DNA of 6,473 nucleotides from Puniceicoccales bacterium (lineage in GTDB: Bacteria > Verrucomicrobiota > Verrucomicrobiia > Opitutales > LL51), in NCBI GenBank assembly GCA_031259665.1, contig JAIRLD010000019.1:1-6473 (forward strand), given 5' to 3'. A program made the translations under genes and the position numbers. The notes below the pieces were generated by a model. That model did not search any database. It was given only the letters and a program-made list of their open reading frames with translations, and was not told where the DNA came from. Shown in pieces: positions 1 through 6,123 of the stretch (its first letter is position 1; each line of letters begins with the position of its first letter).

Positions 1-41
1 AATAACCTTGGACTTCCCTCAAAAAACTTATAATTGATCAT
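1..41 (-). CDS. 5' end of an unidentified gene, cut by the window edge
   Basis: An ATG on the minus strand at 41-39 opens a frame with no stop to the window edge, coding MINYKFFEGSPRL. An excellent Shine-Dalgarno sequence, AGGAGG, lies 7 nt upstream (about 49-54 on the plus strand as CCTCCT). It is the best ribosome binding site in the window and the main reason to call a gene. The gene lies about 150 nt downstream of ruvB on the same strand, so it may be read through from that operon or have its own promoter. Thirteen residues are too few to identify a family; no signal peptide or motif is visible in them. Confidence 0.6.
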   Translation of the reverse strand, partial: MINYKFFEGSPRL

Positions 42-88
42 GTTTTTGCCTCCTGATGCTCTACTCTGCGCAATTTTTATCAGAGTTT

Positions 89-103
89 GAAGCAATTTGC
101 TTC
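89..103. promoter_or_regulatory. 15-bp dyad between ruvB and the left-edge gene
   Basis: GAAGCAA, one central base, then TTGCTTC form a perfect 7-bp dyad. It sits about 50 nt upstream of the left-edge minus-strand gene. With a one-base centre it is a better operator-type DNA dyad than an RNA hairpin, although a 6-bp stem with a 3-nt loop is possible. No convincing -35/-10 pair was found beside it. The regulatory role is inference from position only. Confidence 0.25.
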
Positions 104-190
104 TTTTGCGACGGGTCTAATGTAGAGAAGAATCCTTCGAATAAAAAGCATCGTTGAATCCGGTAGGATTTTTTATTTACAATTTTTTGT

Positions 191-1186
191 TTAATATAAA
201 TCTCTTTGTCTTCGATCAATTCCGAGTAATTGCCAGGCTTTGGAGGTTAGTACGCGGCCTTGGGGAGTGCGCTGAAGGTAGCCCTCCTGGATTAGAAAGG
301 GTTCGTGGACCTCTTCCAAGGTCTGCCGCTCCTCACCAATTGCGATGGCTATGGTATTCGCACCAACGGGTCCACCGTTGTAGTTTTGTCCAATCACTTC
401 CAGGATTCGCTTATCCATTTCATCCAATCCATGTTCGTCAATGTCCAGCAACGATAGAGCTTTCTGGGCATGGACTAACGTAATTTCCTGGGAATTTTGC
501 TGGCTGTAGTCCCGCACAAAAAATAATAAATTATTGGCAATACGTGGCGTTCCTCGGGAGCGGCACGCAATTTCAAAGGCCGCCTCCTTCTGTATGACGA
601 GATTTAAAAGCTTCGCACTCCGTTCCACAATTTTTGATAGGTCTTCCGCTTCGTAGTAGTCCAAACGCGCCTGTAACGTGAAACGGCTGCGTAGGGGAGA
701 AGTTAACAGGCCCGTACGCGTCGTCGCACCCACCAGTGTAAATTTTGGAATATCTAAACGGATACTCCGCGCATTCGGCCCCTGATCAATCATCACATCG
801 ATGCGATAGTCCTCCATCGCAGAATAGAGATACTCCTCCACTGTCTTCGATAGGCGATGAATTTCATCGATGAATAAAACATCACCGTACTCCAAGCCAG
901 TTAGCATACCCGCAAGATCACCCGCCTTCTCGATCACCGGTCCCGATGTAATGCGAATGTTAGCACGCATCTCAGCCGCTAAAATCATGGCTAGCGTCGT
1001 CTTCCCTAACCCAGGTGGACCACTCAGTAAAATGTGATTCAAGGGCTCCTGCCGCTGGGTAGCCGCCGATGTCATAATGCGTAACTTTTCGAGTACTCGA
1101 TTCTGGCCTGTAAAATCACTAAATACCGTAGGCCTTAGCCTGGAAACGATCGGATTTTCCGGCTTAAATTTAAAGGAATCACTCAT
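191..1186 (-). CDS. ruvB: Holliday junction branch migration ATPase RuvB
   Basis: RuvB is the hexameric AAA+ motor that, with RuvA, drives branch migration of Holliday junctions so that RuvC can resolve them. It acts in the cytoplasm in recombinational repair. The 331-residue product is near the usual length of about 335-350. Walker A is GPPGLGKT (56-63), Walker B LFIDEIHR (104-111), sensor 1 GATTR (153-157), the SPLRSRF arginine-finger region is at 163-169, and RGTPRIAN (211-218) is the sensor 2 segment. The C-terminal winged helix contains GGPVGANTIA (271-280) and the RTPQGR motif (306-311). The ATG lies inside the end of trxB (ATGA overlap), with a GGAG 11 nt upstream, so translation is probably coupled to trxB. 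No ruvA or ruvC is visible here. Identification is essentially certain. Confidence 0.98.
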   Translation of the reverse strand: MSDSFKFKPENPIVSRLRPTVFSDFTGQNRVLEKLRIMTSAATQRQEPLNHILLSGPPGLGKTTLAMILAAEMRANIRITSGPVIEKAGDLAGMLTGLEYGDVLFIDEIHRLSKTVEEYLYSAMEDYRIDVMIDQGPNARSIRLDIPKFTLVGATTRTGLLTSPLRSRFTLQARLDYYEAEDLSKIVERSAKLLNLVIQKEAAFEIACRSRGTPRIANNLLFFVRDYSQQNSQEITLVHAQKALSLLDIDEHGLDEMDKRILEVIGQNYNGGPVGANTIAIAIGEERQTLEEVHEPFLIQEGYLQRTPQGRVLTSKAWQLLGIDRRQRDLY

Positions 1187-2082
1187 GACAAATAGCGCTC
1201 CGCCCTAATGGCTGCCGCCGCTCCCATTCCCGCCGCCGTAATCGCCTGCCGATAATGCCGATCGCAACAGTCTCCCGCTACAAATATTCCAGGGATCTTC
1301 GTATTCACGCCATCCGTAAGGATGTATCCCTCCGAATCACATTCAATTTGATTCTCAAAAATTTTCGTACTCGGAATATGCCCAATCGCTAAAAATACGC
1401 CATCGCAGGATAAATTTCGCTCCTCATCACCCGTTTTTATACGAAGGTGCGTCACTTTTTTTTCTCCACAAATTTTAAGGGGAACGGTGTTCCAAAGCAT
1501 CTCGACCTTTGGGTTCGATAAAACACGATCCGCCATGATTTTCGAAGCGCGTAACTGATCCCGCCGGTGAATGAGGTAAACCTTTGCGCAAAAACGTGTC
1601 AAAAAATTGACCTCCTCACAGGCAGAATCCCCTCCTCCGATTACCACAACCGTTTTGTTCTTATAAAATGTACCGTCACAGGTTGCACAAGTACTCACAC
1701 CCTTTCCGCCAAAAAGCTCCTCCTCACCGGGAATATTAAGCATGCGCGGTGATGCTCCTGTCGCTATAATAATTGCCTTCGACTCAATCCGATCGCCTTC
1801 ACAGATCACAATCTTTTTCGCCAAATCAATCCGCCCAACTACACCGGATCGGAAACGAGCACCCATTTTTTCCGCCTGTATACGCATGTTACTCACCAAG
1901 TCAAAGCCATTGATGCCCTCAGGGAATCCAGGAAAATTTTCAATGTTGGTCGTCCGAATTAATTGACCTCCCGGCTGATCTCCTTCGATTACTAAAGGGC
2001 TCAGATCAGCCCGGGCCGCATAAATCGCCGCCGTTAGCCCCGCACAACCACTGCCGATGATCACTAAATTCTCAAAACCCAT
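1183..2082 (-). CDS. trxB: Thioredoxin reductase (NADPH, FAD)
   Basis: The enzyme passes electrons from NADPH through FAD and a redox-active disulfide to thioredoxin in the cytoplasm. The 299 residues are slightly short for the low-molecular-weight TrxB class (about 305-320). The FAD-binding GxGxxG is GSGCAG (10-15), followed by GGQL (38-41). The catalytic pair is CATC (132-135). The NADPH domain has GGGDSA (149-154) and HRR (172-174), the arginines that favour NADPH over NADH. VAGD (268-271) with RQAITAAGMG (278-287) closes the FAD site. The first glycine loop has Cys where Pro is commoner (GSGPAG), and a CC pair follows VAGD. The start is the only ATG before the FAD fold; the nearby GGAG is only 2 nt away, so the ribosome binding site is poor. 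Its stop overlaps the ruvB start. Confidence 0.96.
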   Translation of the reverse strand: MGFENLVIIGSGCAGLTAAIYAARADLSPLVIEGDQPGGQLIRTTNIENFPGFPEGINGFDLVSNMRIQAEKMGARFRSGVVGRIDLAKKIVICEGDRIESKAIIIATGASPRMLNIPGEEELFGGKGVSTCATCDGTFYKNKTVVVIGGGDSACEEVNFLTRFCAKVYLIHRRDQLRASKIMADRVLSNPKVEMLWNTVPLKICGEKKVTHLRIKTGDEERNLSCDGVFLAIGHIPSTKIFENQIECDSEGYILTDGVNTKIPGIFVAGDCCDRHYRQAITAAGMGAAAAIRAERYLS

Positions 2083-2150
2083 GGCTCCATTAACTCAAAA
2101 GAAAGATCGTCCTGGGCTCAAGAAAATTAAAATTTTTAGACGCTATATCG

Positions 2151-2220
2151 CATCTGGCACGGCGCTGTGTTCGGTTCACTTGGCGCAGTCACATCTGGTG
2201 CGGCGCTGCATTTGGTGCAC
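2151..2220 (+). repeat. 29-nt degenerate direct repeat, two copies at a 41-nt period
   Basis: Copy 1 (2151-2179) and copy 2 (2192-2220) both read CATCTGG, two variable bases, CGGCGCTG, then a GGTkCAC end; they differ at 6 of 29 positions. The second copy ends inside the left closing stem of the cloverleaf (its final GGTGCAC is 2214-2220). So the closing stem may have grown from, or inserted next to, an older repeat. Function unknown. Confidence 0.6.
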
Positions 2221-2290
2221 CCGTGGGAGGCAGAGCCTCCCCGACCTTTTTCCGAAAGGTCGCCGCGGTTTCCGCGGACGGGTGCACCAA
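2212..2290 (-). other. Perfect three-armed cloverleaf palindrome (element 1)
   Basis: A closing stem of 13 perfect base pairs (2212-2224 with 2278-2290, TTGGTGCACCCGT and its complement) encloses three back-to-back hairpins. Arm 1: GGGAGGC/GCCTCCC (2225-2231, 2235-2241), loop AGA. Arm 2: CGACCTTT/AAAGGTCG (2242-2249, 2255-2262), 5-nt loop. Arm 3: CCGCGG/CCGCGG (2263-2268, 2272-2277), loop TTT. All 34 pairs are Watson-Crick and no base is unpaired at the four-way junction. The shape recalls tRNA, but it has no tRNA sequence signature, anticodon loop or T loop. It could form as RNA in the dxr-trxB transcript or as a DNA cruciform. The strand given is the one on which the flanking genes are transcribed. 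Function unknown. Confidence 0.85.
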
Positions 2291-2400
2291 TACACCGGAT
2301 GCATCGATACGTCAACACACCACATGCATCACACCGCATGCATTGTATACCCAAAATTTACCCAATGCACCTACACCAATGTACACCCCCAAACCATTGT
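2291..2400 (-). repeat. Degenerate short-unit repeat (GGTGT / ATGCAT words)
   Basis: Read on the minus strand, the stretch just after dxr is a chain of imperfect units containing GGTGT or GGTG followed by TGCATT, ATGCATG or ATGCATCC. On the plus strand this appears as CACCGGATGCAT, CACCACATGCAT, CACCGCATGCAT, CCAATGCACC and CCAATGTACACC. Unit length varies from about 14 to 25 nt, so it is a decayed rather than an exact tandem array. Several alternating purine-pyrimidine runs of about 7-9 nt occur. No coding role is supported. Confidence 0.5.
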
Positions 2401-2401
2401 A

Positions 2402-3550
2402 CTAAAAAAACCGTTTTGCGAACTGTCTCGCCCTACTCCGCGCCATCTGGTCCACCGCCAAGATTTCCTCTAAGGTCTCATAATCCTTATCCTCCATTTT
2501 CGACAGCGTACCCCGAATAATTTCAGGAATTGCCTGTAATGTAATTTTTTCATTCAAAAACAACTCCACCGCAATTTCATTCGCCGCGTTATAGGCAATG
2601 CGCTGGCTTTGTTTGCCCTGAGCCACCTCCATGGCCAATTTTAAGCAAGAAAATTGCTCAAAATCGGGACGGAAGAATTGAAGCTCACCCAACTGAAAAA
2701 GATCTAAAGATGGCTCCCGAACAGCGACACGTTCCGGATAAAATAAACAGTAACGGGCAGCATATTTCATCGAAACGGGCGATAGTTGCGCAAGGAAACT
2801 GCCGTCGCAAAATTCGACCAGAGAATGCACCGTACAGGCGGGATGAATGGCCACTTCGATCTGCGTCGGCCTCACGCCGAATAAATGTATCGCCTCAATG
2901 ATTTCTAAACCCTTATTGGCCATCGTCGACGAATCCACCGTAATTTTTTTCCCCATGGACCATTTCGGATGCCGCAGTACTTCGGTAACGGTCGCATGCT
3001 CAATTGCTTGACGATCCTGATTCCAAAATTTTCCACCCGAAGCCGTTAGCCAAAGCCGCTTAATAAAACGATTATCGCCCCGGGTACACTGGAAAATCGC
3101 GTTGTGTTCGCTATCGAGAGGCAAAATTACTGCCCCTTTACTTTGGGCCAAACCCATTACCATTTCGCCAGCAACAACCAATACCTCCTTACTCGCCAAA
3201 ATGACCGTTTTCCCACGATCGATTGCCCGCAGTACCGGTCGCAACCCATCGATTCCAGCAATCGCAACCACTAGAATATCGAACTCAAGCGATTCTACCA
3301 TGGCGCTTAAGCCATCAATCCCACGGAATATTTTTCCACAAAAATTTCTCGGTACAGAAATTTTAGGATCCGTTACCGCTACCGCCTGCACAGAAAAATT
3401 TTTAATGATCATTTCAGCCCGTTCGATATTCGAATGGCACGAAATACCCACGATCTCAAATTGTTCTCGAAAATAGGCAATTTCCTCCAAAACCGTCGTT
3501 CCAACGGATCCGGTTGTTCCTAAAATGATAATACGTTTTTTCCTATTCAT
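2402..3550 (-). CDS. dxr: 1-deoxy-D-xylulose 5-phosphate reductoisomerase (DXR/IspC)
   Basis: DXR converts 1-deoxy-D-xylulose 5-phosphate to 2-C-methyl-D-erythritol 4-phosphate with NADPH and a divalent metal. This is the first committed step of the MEP isoprenoid pathway, in the cytoplasm. The 382 residues are normal for the family. The NADPH loop is GTTGSVG (11-17); ASKE is at 119-122; LPLDSEHNAIFQ (143-154) carries the metal ligands D146 and E148. SGGKF (171-175), H194 and W197 in HPKWSMG, and VDSSTMANKGLE (205-216) with S207, N212, K213 and E216 match the known substrate and metal residues. IHPACTVHS (235-243) departs from the common HPQSxxHS. The leader just before the ATG is AT-rich with no clear Shine-Dalgarno. 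dxr diverges from the response regulator and probably heads the unit continuing to trxB and ruvB. Confidence 0.97.
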   Translation of the reverse strand: MNRKKRIIILGTTGSVGTTVLEEIAYFREQFEIVGISCHSNIERAEMIIKNFSVQAVAVTDPKISVPRNFCGKIFRGIDGLSAMVESLEFDILVVAIAGIDGLRPVLRAIDRGKTVILASKEVLVVAGEMVMGLAQSKGAVILPLDSEHNAIFQCTRGDNRFIKRLWLTASGGKFWNQDRQAIEHATVTEVLRHPKWSMGKKITVDSSTMANKGLEIIEAIHLFGVRPTQIEVAIHPACTVHSLVEFCDGSFLAQLSPVSMKYAARYCLFYPERVAVREPSLDLFQLGELQFFRPDFEQFSCLKLAMEVAQGKQSQRIAYNAANEIAVELFLNEKITLQAIPEIIRGTLSKMEDKDYETLEEILAVDQMARSRARQFAKRFF

Positions 3551-3587
3551 AGTTTATTTTTTTAAAACTTCGACTACCATTAGCACG

Positions 3588-3616
3588 TATATTTTTCTAT
3601 TCAATCTTTTTTTCAA
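3588..3616 (-). promoter_or_regulatory. Candidate dxr promoter
   Basis: On the minus strand TTGAAA (3616-3611) is followed after 17 nt by AATATA (3593-3588), with TATACG as an overlapping alternative. The resulting leader would be about 30 nt. The -10 match is mediocre and the whole gap is AT-rich, so chance matches are expected. Position upstream of dxr is the main support. Confidence 0.3.
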
Positions 3617-3708
3617 AAAAATCCAATCCCTAGTGCGGAGGAGCTATTTCCCCAGTATTTTTCTGCTAAAAAAGACTAAATTAAAATTTCCTAATAAAAA
3701 CGAGTAAA

Positions 3709-3739
3709 TTGTGCTTGACAAAGGTTTTCGAGATACAAT
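3709..3739 (+). promoter_or_regulatory. Candidate promoter of the response regulator gene
   Basis: A consensus -35 hexamer TTGACA (3715-3720) and a good -10 TACAAT (3734-3739) are present but only 13 nt apart. TTGTGC (3709-3714) gives a 19-nt spacer instead. If TACAAT is the -10, transcription would start about 8-10 nt before the ATG at 3755, giving an almost leaderless mRNA. This agrees with the lack of a Shine-Dalgarno sequence there. The odd spacing could mean activator dependence. Confidence 0.45.
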
Positions 3740-3754
3740 AGATCTTCAATCATT

Positions 3755-4501
3755 ATGGCAGCGAGAGTAAAACCATTGATTTTGGTGGTCGAGGATGATA
3801 GCGAATTATCCGAGTTGATTGAGAAGCAACTGCAGGTATCCGGAATGGATGCGCAAAAGTTCTATAATGCGGACGACGCATTAAGATTTTTGCAGCGTTC
3901 CTTTTCGAACCTGATGTTGCTCGATCTAAATCTTCCCGGACGAGACGGTCTATCATTGCTCGAGGATTTGAAAAAGAGGAGTATTTCGATTCCAACGATC
4001 TTCATTTCAGGTGAGAATCGGGAAGAGATTAAAGTGGCAAGTTTAGAAGCAGGTGGCGATGATTTCATGACGAAACCTTTCGGATTGAATGAACTTTTGT
4101 CGAGGATATCCGCCGTATTGCGTCGGACAAGTCGATCAGGCGATGCTCAGTTAACGGCAAATACCTCCCTAACCGACGGAACCTTTGAATTTTTAGGTAC
4201 GGAAGTCGATCCGAGTCGCCTAGAAGTTCGATTCAAAGACGGTTCCTTCGAAAAGATTGGACGCAAGGAATTCGGGATTTTGTCCTACCTTGCCAAAAAT
4301 CCGCACCTCATCCTCAGTCGAAAAAGCATTATTCACAATGTTTGGGGAGAACATGCAAATGTCAAAAGCCGTTCCTTGGACCAATATATCGTTAAACTCA
4401 GGAAGATGTTTAGCGCACACGGTATCGAAACCGACGATGTCATTCGCACTTCCCATGGTATTGGTTACACCTATGTTCCAAGGGTACAGTCACAGGGGTA
4501 A
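3755..4501 (+). CDS. OmpR/PhoB-family response regulator, orphan
   Basis: This is a DNA-binding two-component regulator of 248 residues. The N-terminal receiver domain (about 7-122) has the acidic pocket E13-D14-D15, the phosphoacceptor D57 in LLDLNLPG, the switch residue S85 (in ISG) and K107 in TKPF. A linker (about 123-145) leads to a C-terminal winged-helix DNA-binding domain (about 146-243). This carries the WGEH...SRSLDQYIVKLRK recognition-helix region (197-217) and the wing IRTSHGIGYTY (230-240). All phosphorelay residues are intact, so it should be regulated by phosphorylation. No histidine kinase is visible on either side, so the partner and targets are unknown. It diverges from dxr and is convergent with the oxidoreductase. 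No Shine-Dalgarno precedes the ATG; no other in-frame ATG precedes the receiver fold. Confidence 0.95.
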   Translation: MAARVKPLILVVEDDSELSELIEKQLQVSGMDAQKFYNADDALRFLQRSFSNLMLLDLNLPGRDGLSLLEDLKKRSISIPTIFISGENREEIKVASLEAGGDDFMTKPFGLNELLSRISAVLRRTSRSGDAQLTANTSLTDGTFEFLGTEVDPSRLEVRFKDGSFEKIGRKEFGILSYLAKNPHLILSRKSIIHNVWGEHANVKSRSLDQYIVKLRKMFSAHGIETDDVIRTSHGIGYTYVPRVQSQG

Positions 4502-4531
4502 TTTTTTATCTTTGCATTACGAAACGCCATC

Positions 4532-4552
4532 CTCCTTCTCCAAGGAGTTTTT
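4532..4552 (+). terminator. Intrinsic terminator of the response regulator gene
   Basis: CTCCTT (4532-4537), a 4-nt loop CTCC and AAGGAG (4542-4547) form a perfect 6-bp stem followed at once by TTTTT (4548-4552). It begins 30 nt after the regulator's stop codon on the plus strand. The stem is short but the order of stem and T-tract is classical. Confidence 0.65.
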
Positions 4553-4572
4553 AGCTTTTCGGTAATTTCTTG

Positions 4573-4645
4573 AAAAAGGCCCGATCCCGTAGGGATCAAG
4601 CAACAAAGTTGCTTACCCGGCACTTTGTGCCAGGTGGGCCTTTTT
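4573..4645 (-). terminator. Three-armed cloverleaf palindrome (element 2), terminator-like
   Basis: The closing stem AAAAAGGCCC/GGGCCTTTTT (4573-4582 with 4636-4645) is perfect. It encloses three adjacent hairpins, all with 3-nt loops. Arm 1: GATCCC/GGGATC (4583-4588, 4592-4597), loop GTA. Arm 2: AAGCAAC/GTTGCTT (4598-4604, 4608-4614), loop AAA. Arm 3: ACCCGGCAC/GTGCCAGGT (4615-4623, 4627-4635), loop TTT, with one mismatch C4618-A4632 that becomes a U-G wobble on the minus strand. As in element 1, no base is free at the junction. The outer stem ends in A and T tracts on either strand, so it could stop transcription from the oxidoreductase gene (stop codon at 4685) and act as a backstop to the regulator's own terminator. 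The termination role is inference; the fold is read directly. Confidence 0.75.
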
Positions 4646-4684
4646 AAGCCTGCCGACGGCTCCCCAGACAAAATTCAAGCCATA

Positions 4685-6058
4685 CTACAAAGAGCTCGCC
4701 AGTTTATGGGCCGCAATGATACCGTAATTCATGGCTCCAAGCCAGCCGGACATAATAATCCCAACGGAACCGGCATGGTAAAGTCCTTGAATTTCATCGG
4801 AAAGGCCCATTGAAATTTCAAGTCCCTCGAATTTCGTTCCGAAAGAGGTTCCATGGGGATGTCCCGTGTACCGAAAAAAAGTCTTAGGCGTAGCCGCTTC
4901 GACGTGGTCAATTTTTTGGCGAACGTCAGGGATAAATTGCTCTAAACACCGAACGCTTTCTTCAATGATGCGATTTTTTTCACGCCGATAACTTTCGTCG
5001 TCCAAACGATCCCAATCGTTCCAATTGGCATTCATCGACGCAACAACCGCGTACATCGGTTGCTTATCGGGCCGAGTTTTAGGGTAATAGAGCGAGAAGG
5101 TACGGCTTTTTGTATGGAAATCCTTTAATTCTTGACTATCGAAGCGTTCATTTTCAGAAGTAAAAATTAAATCGCCGATATCGTCGATGGTTTCTCCGGG
5201 TTTAATACCTATGTAGACCTGACAAGAGCTATTATTGATTCGCGTTCCATTAACTTTTACCAGAAACTTCGACGAAAAATGCTCTTTACCGACAAGATTC
5301 TCGACCGTATTCAAAACATGTGCATTGGACAAAACAGCATGACATTGCACATCGACCCCATTGATACGTACACCAACGACTTGAGCACTATCCAACAAAA
5401 TCTTCTCAACTTTACTGCGTTTAAAAATATCCACACCATTACGCATCAATTCTTCAGTCATTTTTTCCATAAGCAGATCCGTTCCACCTTCAAAGGTGTA
5501 AACGCCTTTACCCATGAAATTGGAAAACACGATGCCATAGGTAATCGCCTCATCGTCCAATGTCGATCCATTGGCATAGGCAATGGGCTCCATTAATAGG
5601 CGATGCACATCACTTCGACCGGGAAAAAATTCTTCAAAAATATCGCGTGTACACCGACGATCGTCATCGTAAAAATTCATTTGGCGTAATTTATTAAAAA
5701 AACTTTCAACTCTCTCTGATTCAATATTAAATTTTTCAATCAGTATCTTCGTAAAATCCTCCCGAGTAAAAGTCGTTTCGATATCGAATTGAGGATTCAC
5801 AAAACGAACGCGTTTCAATTGGACGATACGATTTGCAATTTCCGGGGACCAATATTTCCGACAGGACTTGACCATACCGACCGGAAATCCGTGGAGCGAG
5901 ACATCAAAAATGTGGCTTTTTCGAGAAAAATAAGCGGCGAGGCCACCAAGAACATAGTGTTGTTCAAATAGCGCAACCCGATAACCCAATTTTGCCAGAT
6001 AATTGGCCGCCGTCAAACCGGCTAAACCGCTTCCGATAACGGCAACATCATAGGTCAT
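4685..6058 (-). CDS. FAD-dependent oxidoreductase, phytoene desaturase/carotenoid isomerase-like
   Basis: This is a 457-residue flavoprotein of the CrtI/CrtISO/retinol saturase superfamily (COG1233 type), which desaturates, saturates or isomerises polyene chains, usually at the membrane. Residues 2-39 form the FAD dinucleotide fold: GSGLAG (9-14), acidic E32 ending the second strand, and LGGLA (37-41). FEGGTDLL (189-196) is the family's mid-protein GG motif. The C-terminal signature TPKTFFRYTG (390-399) with HPHGTSFG (400-407), then GLYHAGS (425-431) and SGWLGAMNYG (437-446), closes the FAD site. The substrate cannot be read from sequence; carotenoid or another polyene is inferred. The ATG at 6058 is chosen because the fold begins there and GGA lies 7 nt upstream. 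ATG at 6082 and TTG at 6121 are in-frame alternatives (465 and 478 residues). It is monocistronic here and convergent with the regulator. Confidence 0.88.
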   Translation of the reverse strand: MTYDVAVIGSGLAGLTAANYLAKLGYRVALFEQHYVLGGLAAYFSRKSHIFDVSLHGFPVGMVKSCRKYWSPEIANRIVQLKRVRFVNPQFDIETTFTREDFTKILIEKFNIESERVESFFNKLRQMNFYDDDRRCTRDIFEEFFPGRSDVHRLLMEPIAYANGSTLDDEAITYGIVFSNFMGKGVYTFEGGTDLLMEKMTEELMRNGVDIFKRSKVEKILLDSAQVVGVRINGVDVQCHAVLSNAHVLNTVENLVGKEHFSSKFLVKVNGTRINNSSCQVYIGIKPGETIDDIGDLIFTSENERFDSQELKDFHTKSRTFSLYYPKTRPDKQPMYAVVASMNANWNDWDRLDDESYRREKNRIIEESVRCLEQFIPDVRQKIDHVEAATPKTFFRYTGHPHGTSFGTKFEGLEISMGLSDEIQGLYHAGSVGIIMSGWLGAMNYGIIAAHKLASSL

Positions 6059-6123
6059 CCCCCGATCCAGATTTTTAGTCATAGCAATAGGTTTAAAAGA
6101 GAAGCACCATTCTTCAAGCAAAT

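Larger units (their letters stand above)
2083..2401. repeat. GC-rich, repeat-filled gap between dxr and trxB, without a gene
   Basis: This 319-nt gap separates two minus-strand genes. It contains a 29-nt degenerate direct repeat (2151-2179 and 2192-2220), a perfect cloverleaf palindrome (2212-2290), and, from about 2290 to 2400, short degenerate units. On the minus strand these units are built from GGTGT plus ATGCAT or GCATGC words. Frames running through it read repetitive Cys-rich peptides from weak starts and look like chance. The base composition is clearly richer in GC than the AT-rich gaps elsewhere in the window. No convincing trxB promoter was found. The gap may be transcribed as the dxr-trxB intercistronic RNA. 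Confidence 0.7.

Noticed and set aside
157..174. AATCC-GGTA-GGATT hairpin followed by TTTT on the plus strand
   Set aside because: The stem is only 5 bp and AT-rich, no plus-strand gene precedes it, and on the minus strand, where ruvB ends, it is not followed by a T-tract. Too weak to call a terminator.
154..483. Plus-strand frame of 109 codons antisense to ruvB
   Set aside because: It overlaps the certain C-terminal RuvB coding sequence and has no recognisable motif.
2212..2290. Cloverleaf as a tRNA gene or tRNA pseudogene
   Set aside because: Arms have 3-5 nt loops instead of 7-8, there is no anticodon loop, TTC T-loop or variable region, and the closing stem is 13 bp instead of 7.
2136..2354. 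Minus-strand frame of about 72 codons with many Cys (CxxC-like spacing) in the dxr-trxB gap
   Set aside because: It needs a TTG start without a Shine-Dalgarno, and its Cys pattern comes from the GGTGT/TGCATG repeat words and the cloverleaf, which it crosses. It reads as translated repeat, not as a protein.
2151..2400. CRISPR array or integron attC site
   Set aside because: Repeats are too few and degenerate with no regular spacers or cas genes, and no integrase core sites or cassette gene are present.
2057..2520. Plus-strand frames across the gap and into the 3' end of dxr
   Set aside because: They lie antisense to trxB and dxr, are low complexity and repeat-driven, and have no ribosome site; dxr and trxB on the other strand are certain.
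2212..4645. Target-site duplications flanking the two cloverleaves
   Set aside because: No direct repeat lies immediately outside either closing stem; a TGCAT word near element 1 (2207-2211 and 2300-2304) is not adjacent on the right and fits the local repeat words.
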